A DNA stretch of 38,927 nucleotides from Magnetococcales bacterium (GTDB taxonomy: Bacteria; Pseudomonadota; Magnetococcia; Magnetococcales; UBA8363), in contig JADFZF010000008.1 of NCBI GenBank assembly GCA_015232645.1, forward strand, positions 1 through 38,927, written 5' to 3'. This document shows, piece by piece, positions 8,535 to 18,153 of this stretch (the stretch's first letter is position 1; every line of letters starts with the position of its first letter). The notes under the pieces were generated by a model. It was not told where the DNA came from. It searched no databases and was given only the letters and a program-made list of their open reading frames with translations. A program made the position numbers and the translations under genes.

Positions 8535-10517
8535 TCAACTCAGTTCATGGGAACGGTCAGGCATTGTCAGTTCATCGGCCCGATCGCTTCTGCCGTTCCA
8601 TGGGGTGTTGTTTTCCAAAAATGGCTCCATATAGGGGGCCACCTCTTCGAGGGCGGCAACCCCGAGCAGGACCTTGGCCAAGCCGCTCGCCACCAAAGGT
8701 TGAAACCCGCGCTTGATGGCTTCGCGACGCAAAATGGAAGCGGGTTCGTTTTTGGCGATACGCTGCTTCATTTCCTCATCCACGGTCAACATTTCATAGA
8801 TGACCGTGCGACCCACATGTCCGGTATGGTTGCATTGAAGGCATCCCGGACTGACATGCAGGAATTCGATGCGCCGAGACGTGGCGCTGGGCACCCCCAT
8901 GGCCAAGAGAAGTTGCTTTTCCATGGGAGTTGTCGGGCGTTGCCGGCGACAGGCGGGACACAAACGACGAACCAACCGCTGCGCTACGACCATGCTGACC
9001 GCGGAAGAAACCAGAAAAGGTTCCACCCCCATGTCCACCAGCCGGGTTATGGCCCCCGGGGCATCGTTGGTATGCAACGTGGAAAAGACGCGATGGCCGG
9101 TCAATGCCGCCTGGACCGATATTTTGGCAGTTTCGGCATCACGGATTTCCCCCACCATGATCACATCGGGATCATGACGCAAAAATTGTCGCAAGGCGCG
9201 GGGAAAGGTAAAGTCAATCTTGGGATTGATCTGAACCTGAGTGACGCCATCCATGCGCACCTCAACGGGATCCTCCACCGACAGCACATGGCAAAATTGA
9301 TGACGAACGATATGGTCCAAAGCGGCTCGAAGAGTTGTTGACTTGCCGCTGCCGGTAGGGCCGGTGACCAGAATCAGGCCGTGCGGGAGGGCGACGTTGC
9401 GACGGAAACGCTCCAAATCTTCGGGGGCAAACCCCAGTTTTTCCATCGGCACCAGACCCACCTGCAGGTCCAAAAGGCGCAATACCATGGTTTCTCCGCG
9501 CACCGAAGGGACGTCGGAAACCCGCAGGTCGAGCATGCGATCAGTTAGACGGACCTGGATATGGCCATCCTGGGGCAGGCGTTTTTCGGCGATATCCATA
9601 CCGGCCACGACCTTGATACGGGAAATCAGTGAATTCCTCAGGTGCAACGGCAGACGGACTTCCTCCAGCAGGCGACCATCAATGCGAAAATGGACATGCA
9701 GGAAACGCTGATCGGGGACCAGATGGATATCGCTCGCCCGTTTGGCGATGGCATTGACGATCAACTGATCAAAAAGGGTGGTGACGGATTGGCGGGGATT
9801 GAGATCGGCCGCCGCCACGGGGATCATGCCCCGCACATCGAGCCGGCCTATGGGTTGATTGACCTCCATACGGGCTTCATCGCCATACCAATTGTCGATG
9901 GCGGTTTGGATCACCGAAGCGGGGGCCAGACAAAGTTGCACCCTGAGTCCCGACAGTTGACATGCCCGCTCCGCATCCACCAATCGGGGATCGCTGCACG
10001 CCATGAGCAGATTGTTATCCTCCAAGCGCACGGGAATCGCCCCCCAAAGTGCAGCATTGCGTCCATCCATGCGTTGAACAGCGGCCGGATCCATCAATTG
10101 CTGATCAAGTTCAGTGTAGGGAAGGTTCAAGGAAACAGCTAACCCCATGGCCATGGCCCGCTCGCCAATCATCCCCCGCTCGACCAATAGTTTCCACAAC
10201 GGGGTGCCAGCAGTATTTTTCTTCCCTTCCTTGGCCTGTTGTACCGCCTCGGTGGTCACCAGGCCGGCGGTCAGAAAAACATGCAGGAGGCTTGTGGAAT
10301 CCACCATGTGATCACAACCCAATAGCTGTGCCAACCGTCTGGAAGACAACACCCCTTCCTGAGTCAAGGCTTCGATCAAGGGGGCATAACGGGGCCGAAT
10401 CGCCAAAGCCAGATCGCTTGGCGCCGTTTCCTGGGGCATCTCCTCGCTCTTTTCCCGGGTTGAGGTATCCATCTCCGCACTCGACCTGAAAGGTTGGTCC
10501 AGTGGCGACCAGTTCAT
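8535..10517 (-). CDS. GspE/PilB-family secretion or pilus-assembly ATPase
   Basis: About 660 aa using the ATG at 10517. An N-terminal MshEN/T2SSE_N-like region lies near residues 85-215, followed by the AAA-type motor: Walker A GPTGSGKST at about 386-394, Walker B DPDVIMVGEIRD near 449-460, and a tetracysteine zinc site CPAC (about 520) and CLQC (about 559). These define the extension ATPases of type IV pili and type II secretion. The frame extends to a TTG at 10658, but that codon lies within a TTGACA-containing, AT-rich, promoter-like stretch and so is doubtful; the ATG at 10472 is an alternative start. No pilus gene is adjacent. Whether it is PilB, GspE or MshE cannot be decided from this window. 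Confidence 0.9.
   Translation of the reverse strand: MNWSPLDQPFRSSAEMDTSTREKSEEMPQETAPSDLALAIRPRYAPLIEALTQEGVLSSRRLAQLLGCDHMVDSTSLLHVFLTAGLVTTEAVQQAKEGKKNTAGTPLWKLLVERGMIGERAMAMGLAVSLNLPYTELDQQLMDPAAVQRMDGRNAALWGAIPVRLEDNNLLMACSDPRLVDAERACQLSGLRVQLCLAPASVIQTAIDNWYGDEARMEVNQPIGRLDVRGMIPVAAADLNPRQSVTTLFDQLIVNAIAKRASDIHLVPDQRFLHVHFRIDGRLLEEVRLPLHLRNSLISRIKVVAGMDIAEKRLPQDGHIQVRLTDRMLDLRVSDVPSVRGETMVLRLLDLQVGLVPMEKLGFAPEDLERFRRNVALPHGLILVTGPTGSGKSTTLRAALDHIVRHQFCHVLSVEDPVEVRMDGVTQVQINPKIDFTFPRALRQFLRHDPDVIMVGEIRDAETAKISVQAALTGHRVFSTLHTNDAPGAITRLVDMGVEPFLVSSAVSMVVAQRLVRRLCPACRRQRPTTPMEKQLLLAMGVPSATSRRIEFLHVSPGCLQCNHTGHVGRTVIYEMLTVDEEMKQRIAKNEPASILRREAIKRGFQPLVASGLAKVLLGVAALEEVAPYMEPFLENNTPWNGRSDRADELTMPDRSHELS
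8541..8585. repeat. Degenerate 45-bp direct repeat, copy 1 (end of ATPase gene)
   Basis: Begins CAGTTCATGGGA, contains GGTCAG and CATT, and ends GGCCCGATC. A copy with the same blocks in the same order and spacing lies at 10510-10553 on the other side of the gene. It covers the last codons of the ATPase gene. Confidence 0.5.
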
Positions 10518-10553
10518 GGGATGGTCAGTCTCATTCTGCCCATTGGCCCGATC
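10510..10553. repeat. Degenerate 45-bp direct repeat, copy 2 (start of ATPase gene)
   Basis: Matches copy 1 at 8541-8585 in the blocks CAGTTCATGGGA, GGTCAG, CATT and GGCCCGATC with a net one-base length difference. It overlaps the proposed start codon region of the ATPase gene. Confidence 0.5.
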
Positions 10554-10787
10554 ATGACTTAACCTTCCAGGGACTGCCTGAAAAGATCGGGGCCATCGAT
10601 ACCATTCTTGATATTCCGTTAATATAACAAAAAATGATTGGCTTGCCTTGTCAAGCAAGAAAAATGCCGCATCCTCGACTGCATTGCACTCGTGATGGAA
10701 AATTAAAAAAAACTACCGTAAGACTGGACTCGTGGATTAAAAAAAGTCAGGATAGGGACTTTGAGGTCAAGAGGTGGGACGAGGGAC

Positions 10788-12203
10788 ATGTACGAAAAAA
10801 TTCGTAAGCTGCATTTTGTCGGCATCGGTGGCATCGGAATGAGCGGCATTGCGGAACTCATGCTCAATCTGGGTTATCAGGTTTCCGGCTCCGATCCGGT
10901 CGGCAATGCCCGAACCCAACGCCTGGCGGAATTGGGGGCGATGATCACGCATCATCATGATGCCAACAACGTCCTGGGAGTGGATGTCGTGATTCACTCC
11001 TCGGCGGTCGGATACGACAATCCCGAAATCGCCGCGGCTCGCAGTTACAACATTCCGGTGGCCAAACGGGCCGAAATGCTGGCCGAACTGATGCGGATCA
11101 AATATGGCATCGCCATCGCCGGGACTCACGGCAAAACCACGACCACCTCCATGGTCGCCTCCATCCTCGGGGAAGCGGGCATGGACCCCACCATCGTCAA
11201 CGGCGGTATCGTCAAGGCCATCAATACCAATGCCCGTCTGGGCAGTGGTGACTTTCTGGTCGCGGAAGCGGACGAAAGTGATGGTACCTTTCTCAAATTA
11301 TTCCCCACCATTGCCGTCGTCACCAACATCGAAGCGGAACACATGGAACACTATGGTACCATTGAAGCCTTGCGCTCGGCGTTCCATGGTTTTCTCGACA
11401 AGATTCCCTTCTACGGCCTGGGAGTGTTATGCCGCGACCACCCCGAAACCAAACGATTGCTCCCGCTGCTGGGAGACAAACGGATCGTCAGCTATGGACT
11501 CGGCGACGGGGCCGATATTCAAGCGATTCACCTGGAACGCAAGCACGGTCGCAATACTTTCGGAGTTCTCAAAAAACATTCCATCACCGGATCCATGATT
11601 CCTCTGGGGGAAGTGTCGCTGGCACAACCCGGACAGCACAACGTCCTCAATGCCCTGGCTGCCATCGCCGTGGCCCTGGAATTGGATATCGAATGGCCGG
11701 TCATTGTCCAAGCCTTGCATCAGTTCAAAGGGGTGCAACGGCGCTTCGATATCCTCTACGATTCCCCGGGACGCACGGTGGTGGATGATTATGCTCATCA
11801 TCCTACCGAAATCATGGCCACCCTCAAGGCAGCTCGGGAAGTTTTTCCGCCGGAACGCCGTATTGTCGCCATATTCCAGCCCCACCGCTATTCCCGACTG
11901 CTGCATCTGTTCGATGGTTTCCTGAACGCCTTCGGCAGCGTTGGCCTGGTCCTGGTGGATCGGGTTTACGCCGCCGGCGAACGCCTCCCCGAAGGGAGTT
12001 TCCCCCAGGGGGAACTGATCCCCCTGTTGGAAGGGATCAACAAATGCTCCCAAGTCCCTGCCCTGGCCCTGCCCGCCGGAGAAAACTGGCGCGAAGCCAT
12101 GGAAGGTCTCCTCAGACCAGGAGACGTCCTGGTGTTCCTCGGTGCCGGTTCGATCACCCATCGGGCCCGCGATTATGCGGGTTCCCTGGCTCGATCATCC
12201 TGA
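10788..12203 (+). CDS. murC: UDP-N-acetylmuramate--L-alanine ligase
   Basis: 471 aa. It adds L-Ala to UDP-MurNAc, the first amino-acid step of peptidoglycan precursor synthesis in the cytoplasm. The N-terminal UDP-binding motif GIGGIGMSG begins near residue 12 and the ATP loop GTHGKTTTT is near 112. Later landmarks are EADESDGTF, NIEAEHMEHY, the substrate segment FKGVQRRFD with DDYAHHPTE, and FQPHRYSR, all MurC-specific. The ATG at 10788 is preferred, with GAGGG at 10781-10785 before it; an in-frame codon at 10761 adds nine unlikely residues. It opens a co-directional run of division and wall genes. The 270-bp gap to the divergent ATPase is AT-rich and likely holds both promoters, though I could not define the murC one. 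Confidence 0.96.
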   Translation: MYEKIRKLHFVGIGGIGMSGIAELMLNLGYQVSGSDPVGNARTQRLAELGAMITHHHDANNVLGVDVVIHSSAVGYDNPEIAAARSYNIPVAKRAEMLAELMRIKYGIAIAGTHGKTTTTSMVASILGEAGMDPTIVNGGIVKAINTNARLGSGDFLVAEADESDGTFLKLFPTIAVVTNIEAEHMEHYGTIEALRSAFHGFLDKIPFYGLGVLCRDHPETKRLLPLLGDKRIVSYGLGDGADIQAIHLERKHGRNTFGVLKKHSITGSMIPLGEVSLAQPGQHNVLNALAAIAVALELDIEWPVIVQALHQFKGVQRRFDILYDSPGRTVVDDYAHHPTEIMATLKAAREVFPPERRIVAIFQPHRYSRLLHLFDGFLNAFGSVGLVLVDRVYAAGERLPEGSFPQGELIPLLEGINKCSQVPALALPAGENWREAMEGLLRPGDVLVFLGAGSITHRARDYAGSLARSS

Positions 12204-12216
12204 AGGCCGCCTGCTT

Positions 12217-13140
12217 ATGTCCGTGCCACCGCCACCGACACTGCCCGAAATCATGGAGGAGCATGTCCCCCTCGCGCCGCGTACCACCTGGCGTATCGGT
12301 GGGGCGGCGCGCTGGTTGGCCACCTTCAGGAATACCGACGAGCTGACATGGTTCTGGACTCGGCTCGATCCCGAAACCCCACGCTTCATCCTGGGTGGCG
12401 GCAGCAACCTGCTGATCAACGATTCCGGCTTCCACGGCGTGGTATTGGATCTGACCCGGACTCTGAATCGAATCGAGGTGCAGCATGCCACCGATACCGG
12501 GACCATCCTGTCCGCCCATGCGGGCGCCTCCAGCCGTACCCTGGCCCATACCGCCAGACGTCTCGGCCTGGGTGGCGCCGAGTTCCTGGCTGGAATCCCC
12601 GGCTCCGTGGGGGGGGCCCTGGTCATGAACGCCGGTGCCCATGGTCGCGAATTCAAGGACATTCTCGTCGATGCCCAATTGCTCGATCCCCAAGGTCGGA
12701 AACATTCCTTGACCCCCGCCGAGATGCACCTGACCTACCGCCATAGCCATATCCCCCAAGGTTGGTTGATCCTGTCGGTACGGATTCACCTGATCCCCGA
12801 TCATCCGCAACGAATTCGTCAAACCATGCAACGCTACAACCGCCAACGGCTGCTGGCCCAACCGGTGGGACAACCCTCCGCCGGCAGCACGTTCAAAAAC
12901 CCGCGAACCGGGGCTCCGGCCTGGAAGTTGATCGAGGCTGCCGGCATGCGCGGTATCCGCATCGGTCAGGCGGGAGTTTCGAATAAACATTGCAATTTTT
13001 TTATCAATATGGGACAAGCGTCAGCCAACGACATGACTCAACTTGTCTCTCGGGTCCGTGCAGCCGTCTTGGCCCATTCGGGTATTCGCCTCGAACCCGA
13101 GATTGGTTATCTCGGACCGGTCGGATTGGAACCGTTGTGA
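12217..13140 (+). CDS. murB: UDP-N-acetylenolpyruvoylglucosamine reductase
   Basis: 307 aa. This FAD- and NADPH-dependent enzyme makes UDP-MurNAc. Visible signatures are TTWRIGG at the start of the FAD domain, LGGGSNLL, GIPGSVGGALVMNAGAHG, TYRHSHIP, and the C-terminal PSAGSTFKNP, whose serine is the proton donor, then SNKHCNFFIN and LEPEI. The compact length without an extra insertion points to a type II MurB. The ATG at 12217 follows the murC stop by 13 bp with GAAGG at 12202-12206; the frame is open further upstream inside murC, but no family sequence is there. Next comes a 228-bp gap (13141-13368) with no convincing gene. Confidence 0.95.
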   Translation: MSVPPPPTLPEIMEEHVPLAPRTTWRIGGAARWLATFRNTDELTWFWTRLDPETPRFILGGGSNLLINDSGFHGVVLDLTRTLNRIEVQHATDTGTILSAHAGASSRTLAHTARRLGLGGAEFLAGIPGSVGGALVMNAGAHGREFKDILVDAQLLDPQGRKHSLTPAEMHLTYRHSHIPQGWLILSVRIHLIPDHPQRIRQTMQRYNRQRLLAQPVGQPSAGSTFKNPRTGAPAWKLIEAAGMRGIRIGQAGVSNKHCNFFINMGQASANDMTQLVSRVRAAVLAHSGIRLEPEIGYLGPVGLEPL

Positions 13141-13368
13141 CCCATGGTCTAGTCAACGATTGGCGGCGTTGCCCCAGGGATGCCTCGACGATGATGGATC
13201 GGGCCCATCCCTTTCTCCCGACCCCACCATGGGGCCGGTCACCGCATCGGGCTGGAAACTCCTGGGTCGGATTAACGGCCGTGGCCGGGAGGCCCCGGTT
13301 CCGCAACCCGCCATCCATCGGGACTCGTCGATAACAACACTCAAGTCTGCCAAAGGATCTCGGACCTT

Positions 13369-14352
13369 ATGGATCATCCCTCCCCATCCCCTCGTGATCA
13401 CATTGCCGTCCTCATGGGCGGTATCTCGCGTGAACGGGAAATCAGCCTACGCAGTGGTCAAGCCCTGGTGAACAGCTTGCGTAAACAGGGGATCGCCGCC
13501 GACCCCATCACGATCCATTCCTGGAGAGCCTTGGTCCCCGAACTTCTGGAAAAAGAAATCCATGCCGCGGTTTTAGCCTTGCACGGCCCGTGCGGAGAAG
13601 ATGGGGCGGTTCAAGGTCTCCTCGAAACCCTGGGTATCCCTTATACAGGATCGGGGATCGCCGCCGCCGCCATCTGCATGGACAAGATTTTATGCAAACG
13701 CATGCTGCGCGCCGCCGGCCTGCCAACTCCGGAATGGTCACTGGCACGAGTATCCCATGGAAAGATCGAACTGATCCAAGAACAGGATGGCTTGGTCGCC
13801 CCCCCCGTCTTTGTCAAACCGAACGGTTCCGGCTCCTCTTTCGGAGTTTTTTTCGTCCACTCTCCGGAAGAATTGGAATCAATATTGCATCAATCCGCAC
13901 AAATGTCTGAAACAGGTCAGCAAAGTTCGACCATACTGATGGAAAAAGCGGTGGTGGGCCACGAATTGACACTGTCCATCCTTGACGACCAACCACTGCC
14001 CGTCATCGAGATCCAACCAGAAAAGGGATTCTATAATTACGACAATAAATATACACCGGGCCGCACCTCTTACAATATCCCGCCGGTCAATGTCGATGCC
14101 GAGGTACAGCAACAAGTTCAACGTTTGGGGTTGGAAGCGGGGCGAATCATGGGATGCCGTGGCTTGTACCGGGTCGATTTCATGGTGGATAGCAATCGAC
14201 GCCCCTGGATCCTCGAGATCAATACCACTCCGGGATTGACGGCTACCAGTCTGGCACCGAAAGCGGCGGCTGCGGCCGGCATCGACTTCGACTCCCTGGC
14301 GGCCCGTATTCTGGCTGGGGCACGGCTGGATCGATGCTGCACCGGGTTTTGA
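13369..14352 (+). CDS. ddl: D-alanine--D-alanine ligase
   Basis: 327 aa, ATP-grasp fold. It joins two D-alanines for the peptidoglycan stem peptide. The N-terminal IAVLMGGISREREISLRSG and ALHGPCGEDGAVQGLLE are Ddl signatures. VFVKPNGSGSSFGV forms the ATP-binding loop, EKAVVGHELT follows, and the metal-binding end is YRVDFMV...ILEINTTPGLT. It lies in the usual place between murB and ftsQ. The C-terminus overlaps ftsQ by 19 bases, so the two are probably translated together. The rest of the family (ddlA versus ddlB) cannot be resolved, but cluster position favours the ddlB type. Confidence 0.95.
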   Translation: MDHPSPSPRDHIAVLMGGISREREISLRSGQALVNSLRKQGIAADPITIHSWRALVPELLEKEIHAAVLALHGPCGEDGAVQGLLETLGIPYTGSGIAAAAICMDKILCKRMLRAAGLPTPEWSLARVSHGKIELIQEQDGLVAPPVFVKPNGSGSSFGVFFVHSPEELESILHQSAQMSETGQQSSTILMEKAVVGHELTLSILDDQPLPVIEIQPEKGFYNYDNKYTPGRTSYNIPPVNVDAEVQQQVQRLGLEAGRIMGCRGLYRVDFMVDSNRRPWILEINTTPGLTATSLAPKAAAAAGIDFDSLAARILAGARLDRCCTGF

Positions 14353-15023
14353 TATTGGGGGCACTCCTCCTAGTGGTCGCCGGCTCTGCCCTGGGATGGT
14401 GGGTGGCCAGTCAACCGGGACGGTTTGCCCTGCAACGGATCCAGTTGAGTGGTCTGAACCGAACCACCCAGGCTGAAGCCATGGAACAAATCCGGGTCCA
14501 GGCTGGAACCAATCTGCTTTGGATCGACCCCAGGACGATCAAGGAACGGGTCCAGGGCCTACCATGGGTCCGAGGGGTCTGGGTACGACGGATTTTTCCC
14601 GACACCTTGTCGGTCGAGGTCACCGAAAAAATTCCGGTATGCATGGGAGTGCTGGGGGAAAAGCTGGTGTTGATGGATGAATACGGTCAGGCCATCAAAC
14701 CCTATCTGGGCAGCGATCCCCTGCTGCTGCCGGTGGTGCGTCCGCCGCCAAACAAGGACGGACCACGGGAAGTGGTGTGGCTGATCAACCTTCTGGACCG
14801 GTTTCCCGGCCTCAAGGAAAAGATTTCCGAAGCAGTAGGTTATGCAGGCAAACGGTGGGCGCTGTACACAAAGAATGGTGTTCGGCTGCTGATTTCGGCA
14901 AACGCGGATCAGGAACTGGGACTGTTGATGAAGTTGCAGGGGAAATACAAAATATTGGACAGAAAGATTCGACAGGTCGAGCTGCGAATACCTGGAAAGG
15001 TGGCAATACGCGTCAAACCCTGA
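14334..15023 (+). CDS. ftsQ: Cell division protein FtsQ
   Basis: 229 aa bitopic membrane protein of the divisome, acting at the septum with FtsB/FtsL. One N-terminal hydrophobic helix (about residues 5-24) is followed by a POTRA domain (FALQRIQLSGLNRTT, then VQAGTNLLWID) and the FtsQ beta domain (LPWVRGVWVRRIFPDTLSVEVTEKIPV, LMDEYGQAI). The sequence is as divergent as usual for FtsQ, but motif order and cluster position make the call secure. The start overlaps the end of ddl. A gap of 162 bp with no clear gene separates it from ftsA. Confidence 0.9.
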   Translation: MLHRVLILGALLLVVAGSALGWWVASQPGRFALQRIQLSGLNRTTQAEAMEQIRVQAGTNLLWIDPRTIKERVQGLPWVRGVWVRRIFPDTLSVEVTEKIPVCMGVLGEKLVLMDEYGQAIKPYLGSDPLLLPVVRPPPNKDGPREVVWLINLLDRFPGLKEKISEAVGYAGKRWALYTKNGVRLLISANADQELGLLMKLQGKYKILDRKIRQVELRIPGKVAIRVKP

Positions 15024-15185
15024 TGGCCACCAGCGGGTTGCTGGAGCCCATGTATGGTATTATTCATGGATATTTGTTTTGACTTGTGGCAGACTCATGC
15101 GTTGTCCATGGGATGACCAAGCGTCGATCCTCCGAATGGAACGAGCTGCGGTCAGAGTAAATTATCGTTACTAACGGGATACACT

Positions 15186-16424
15186 ATGCCCAAACAGGAT
15201 CAAAACCTGATTGTCGGCCTGGACATCGGCACCACCAAGATATGCTGTGTTGTGGCTGACCTGCAACCGGATGGCCGTCTGGACATCATCGGCATCGGCA
15301 CACACGCTTCCAGAGGGTTGCGCAAGGGGGTGGTCATCGACATCGACTCCACCGTGGAAAGCATGCGCATGGCGGTGGAAGAGGCGGAAATGATGGCGGG
15401 AGTGGAAATCAATATGGTCTATGCCGGCATTGCCGGAGGGCATATCAAAAGCGGCAACTCCAACGGCGTCGTCGCCACGAAAAACAACGAGGTGACCGCC
15501 GCCGACATCCAACGGGTCATCGACGCCGCCCGCGCCCAAAACGTCCCCCTGGACCGGGAAATCATCCACGTCATCCCTCAAGAGTTCATCCTTGATGGTC
15601 AGGATGGCATCAAGGAACCCCTCGGCATGTCGGGGGTCCGACTTGAGGCCCGAGTCCATATCGTAACCGGAGCCGTGGCCTCAGCGCAAAATATCATCAA
15701 ATGCATCAATCGCTGCGGTCTCGATGTCGGCGACATCATCCTTGAACAACTCGCCTCCGCCGAAACCGTCCTCACCTCCGACGAAAAGGAATTGGGCGTC
15801 TGCCTCCTCGATATTGGCGGCGGGACCACCGATATCGCCCTCTTTTCCGAAGGACATATCAAACATACCGCCGTTTTGGCCATCGGCGGCGACCATATCA
15901 CCAACGACATCGCCGTCGGCTTGCGCACCCCGACCCGGGAGGCAGAAGCCCTCAAACGTAAATATGGCTGCGCTCTGGCCTCTCTGGTCGATCCCGAAGC
16001 CACCATCGACGTTCCCTCCATCGGCGAACGCAAGCCCCGAACCATCGCCCGACATATCCTGGCGGAAATCATCGAACCCAGGGTTGAAGAACTGTTCACC
16101 CTGGTCAGCCGCGAAATCGCCCGTTCCGGCTTCGAAGAACAAATCACCGCCGGCGTCGTTCTCACCGGAGGTTCCGCCATCACCGAAGGAATGGTGGAAT
16201 TGGCCGAAGAAGTCTTCAACAAACCGGTACGCCGAGGGTTGCCTCAGGGTATCGGCGGTCTCACCGATGTCGTTTCGAGCCCCATTTACTCCACCGCCGT
16301 TGGACTGGTACAATTCGCGAGCCTTAACGAAAGAGAGATGTCCCACCGTTTTACCCCCACCGAAACCAGAGCGGGTAAAAACGTCTTGCAACGTCTCGTC
16401 GACGGCATCAAAAACGCTTTTTAA
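15186..16424 (+). CDS. ftsA: Cell division protein FtsA
   Basis: 412 aa, actin-like ATPase tethering FtsZ filaments to the membrane. The phosphate-1 loop is GLDIGTTKICCVV near residue 11; the 1C domain has MVYAGIAGGHIKS. Phosphate-2 LLDIGGGTTDIALF and adenosine motif VVLTGGSA follow. The C-terminal segment NVLQRLVDGIKNAF is amphipathic and fits the membrane-targeting helix. The ribosome site is weak, so a different promoter or start cannot be excluded. The 46-bp gap to ftsZ contains AGGGGAG as the ftsZ ribosome site. Confidence 0.96.
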   Translation: MPKQDQNLIVGLDIGTTKICCVVADLQPDGRLDIIGIGTHASRGLRKGVVIDIDSTVESMRMAVEEAEMMAGVEINMVYAGIAGGHIKSGNSNGVVATKNNEVTAADIQRVIDAARAQNVPLDREIIHVIPQEFILDGQDGIKEPLGMSGVRLEARVHIVTGAVASAQNIIKCINRCGLDVGDIILEQLASAETVLTSDEKELGVCLLDIGGGTTDIALFSEGHIKHTAVLAIGGDHITNDIAVGLRTPTREAEALKRKYGCALASLVDPEATIDVPSIGERKPRTIARHILAEIIEPRVEELFTLVSREIARSGFEEQITAGVVLTGGSAITEGMVELAEEVFNKPVRRGLPQGIGGLTDVVSSPIYSTAVGLVQFASLNEREMSHRFTPTETRAGKNVLQRLVDGIKNAF

Positions 16425-16470
16425 TTGCAAGTCAAGCCAGGCGACCCTGGAGATAGGGGAGTAAAATAAG

Positions 16471-17682
16471 ATGGCCATTGAATTCGAGACCAAGGAACCG
16501 ATGGAAGCCCGTATCAAGGTCATCGGCGTCGGTGGGGGGGGCGGTAACGCCATCAACAACATGATCCAGTCGGGTCTTGAGGGGGTAGAATTCATTGTCG
16601 CCAATACCGATGCCCAGGCCTTGGCGCGCAGCATGGCCAACATACGCATTCAAATCGGTGAAAACGTCACCCGAGGCCTGGGTGCCGGGGCCAAACCCGA
16701 AGTCGGAATGCGCGCCGCGGAAGAAAGTCGGGAACAGATTCAATCGGTCATCGGCGGATCGGACATGGTATTCATCACCGCCGGCATGGGTGGTGGGACC
16801 GGAACCGGCGCTGCCCCCATCATCGCCTCCATCGCCAAGGAGATGGGGATCCTGACCGTGGCGGTGGTGACCAAACCCTTCGGTTTCGAGGGCAAACGCC
16901 GCCTCCGCTTCGCCGAAGAGGGGCTGGCCGAACTGCGGCGTCATGTCGATACCGTCATCACCATTCCCAATCAAAAATTGTTGGCGGTGGTCGGCAAGAA
17001 TACCACCATTCTTGATGCCTTCCGCAAGGCCGATGATGTCCTGCAGCAAGCGGTGCGCGGTATCACCGACCTGATCACCGTCCCCGGATTGATCAACGTC
17101 GATTTTGCCGATGTCCGTACTATCATGGACGAAATGGGACAAGCAATGATGGGAGCGGCCCAAGGATCCGGCGATACCCGCGCCCTCGATGCCGCTACCA
17201 ATGCCATCTCCAGCCCCCTCCTCGACGATGTTTCAATTCACGGCGCTCGCGGGGTGTTGATCAACATCACCGGTGGCTACAATCTGGCCCTGCAGGAGGT
17301 GGATGAAGCGGCTACCGTTGTGCGTGACATGGCCCATGAGGACGCCAATATCGTCTTCGGCGCCGTTCTGGATGACTCCATGGAAGATACCGTCCGGGTG
17401 ACCGTCGTTGCCACCGGGATCGGAACCAGTGAAAGTATGGATCGTTCCGTCCGGGGGAACCAACCCATGGCGAAAAAGCCGACGCCCAACAGACAGGCCG
17501 GCTTGAACCCCCAGGCCTCCAATGACATACCTCACGATCCACAGGAACGCCCCAGCTCCCGCCCAGCCCCCGTCAGGCGACGGCCTGTGGTCGATCGCGA
17601 GGATCTCAACCGCAGCCTGGATCAGGTCAACAATGAAGATTCCTTCGATGTCCCTACCTTTCTCAGACGCCAAATGGAGTAG
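16471..17682 (+). CDS. ftsZ: Cell division GTPase FtsZ
   Basis: 403 aa tubulin homologue forming the Z-ring. The GTP signature GGGTGTG is at residues 107-113, preceded by [15 protein letters not shown] near 17. The T7 synergy loop [11 protein letters not shown] is at about 209-219. After the globular core come a proline/arginine-rich variable linker (about residues 325-385) and the conserved tail [11 protein letters not shown], which binds FtsA. Length and all landmarks are normal for the family. Confidence 0.98.
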   Translation: MAIEFETKEPMEARIKVIGVGGGGGNAINNMIQSGLEGVEFIVANTDAQALARSMANIRIQIGENVTRGLGAGAKPEVGMRAAEESREQIQSVIGGSDMVFITAGMGGGTGTGAAPIIASIAKEMGILTVAVVTKPFGFEGKRRLRFAEEGLAELRRHVDTVITIPNQKLLAVVGKNTTILDAFRKADDVLQQAVRGITDLITVPGLINVDFADVRTIMDEMGQAMMGAAQGSGDTRALDAATNAISSPLLDDVSIHGARGVLINITGGYNLALQEVDEAATVVRDMAHEDANIVFGAVLDDSMEDTVRVTVVATGIGTSESMDRSVRGNQPMAKKPTPNRQAGLNPQASNDIPHDPQERPSSRPAPVRRRPVVDREDLNRSLDQVNNEDSFDVPTFLRRQME

Positions 17683-18112
17683 GACCCTTGCGGAACCTGT
17701 TACTGCCCTGCGATGAGGTCGGTCGGTTCGCCCAGGGATGCTCGGTTCCAACGTCGACCACCGGGCGCCATCTCGCCAAAAAACACCCCAACGTCAAGGT
17801 TTTCACACCTGCTCAATTTTTGACGCCCAGAGCCTATCCTTAGGCCATATGCCGACGATCGCACCGGCAGGCCAACCACCCCATTCGTACCAGTTTATTC
17901 GCTCTTTTGTAAGCAAATCCTTGAACTAACTGAATTGGCTGTGTTATCCCTGTTCAACCTTCACAGGTAAAGGGAGCATGATCATTTCCCTGACTTGGCA
18001 TAATAAGTGCAAAAGTGGGCGTAAAGGGCCCCAAACGCACCGTGCCGCTGGTCAGCCCGTCACCGCTTGAATGTAGACAAGCATCATGGGGTTGGTAGCT
18101 ACACAGGGAAAC
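17683..18112. other. Non-coding stretch between ftsZ and lpxC
   Basis: About 470 bp separate ftsZ from lpxC and no convincing gene is present. A weak promoter-like pair (TTGAAC at 17921 and a TATCCC-like box near 17945) may start the lpxC transcript, leaving a leader of up to 190 nt. That leader ends in the hairpin listed separately at 18113-18140. Confidence 0.4.
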
Positions 18113-18140
18113 CGATTCCTGTCCGAGGAATCGATTTTTT
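18113..18140 (+). terminator. Terminator-like hairpin abutting the lpxC ribosome site (possible attenuator)
   Basis: CGATTCCT (18113-18120) pairs perfectly with AGGAATCG (18126-18133) over a GTCCG loop and is followed by ATTTTTT. The ribosome site AAGGGAA begins at the next base and the lpxC ATG is 14 bases after the T-run. It could end ftsZ transcripts or regulate lpxC; the second is inference. Confidence 0.6.
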
Positions 18141-18153
18141 AAGGGAAAAGCGC

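Noticed and set aside
10518-10658. N-terminal extension of the GspE/PilB-type gene from a TTG
   Set aside because: The TTG is inside an AT-rich promoter-like stretch containing TTGACA, and the extra residues have no family similarity.
12990-13368. Several short open frames between murB and ddl
   Set aside because: They overlap each other on both strands, lack good starts and show no domain; treated as a non-coding gap.
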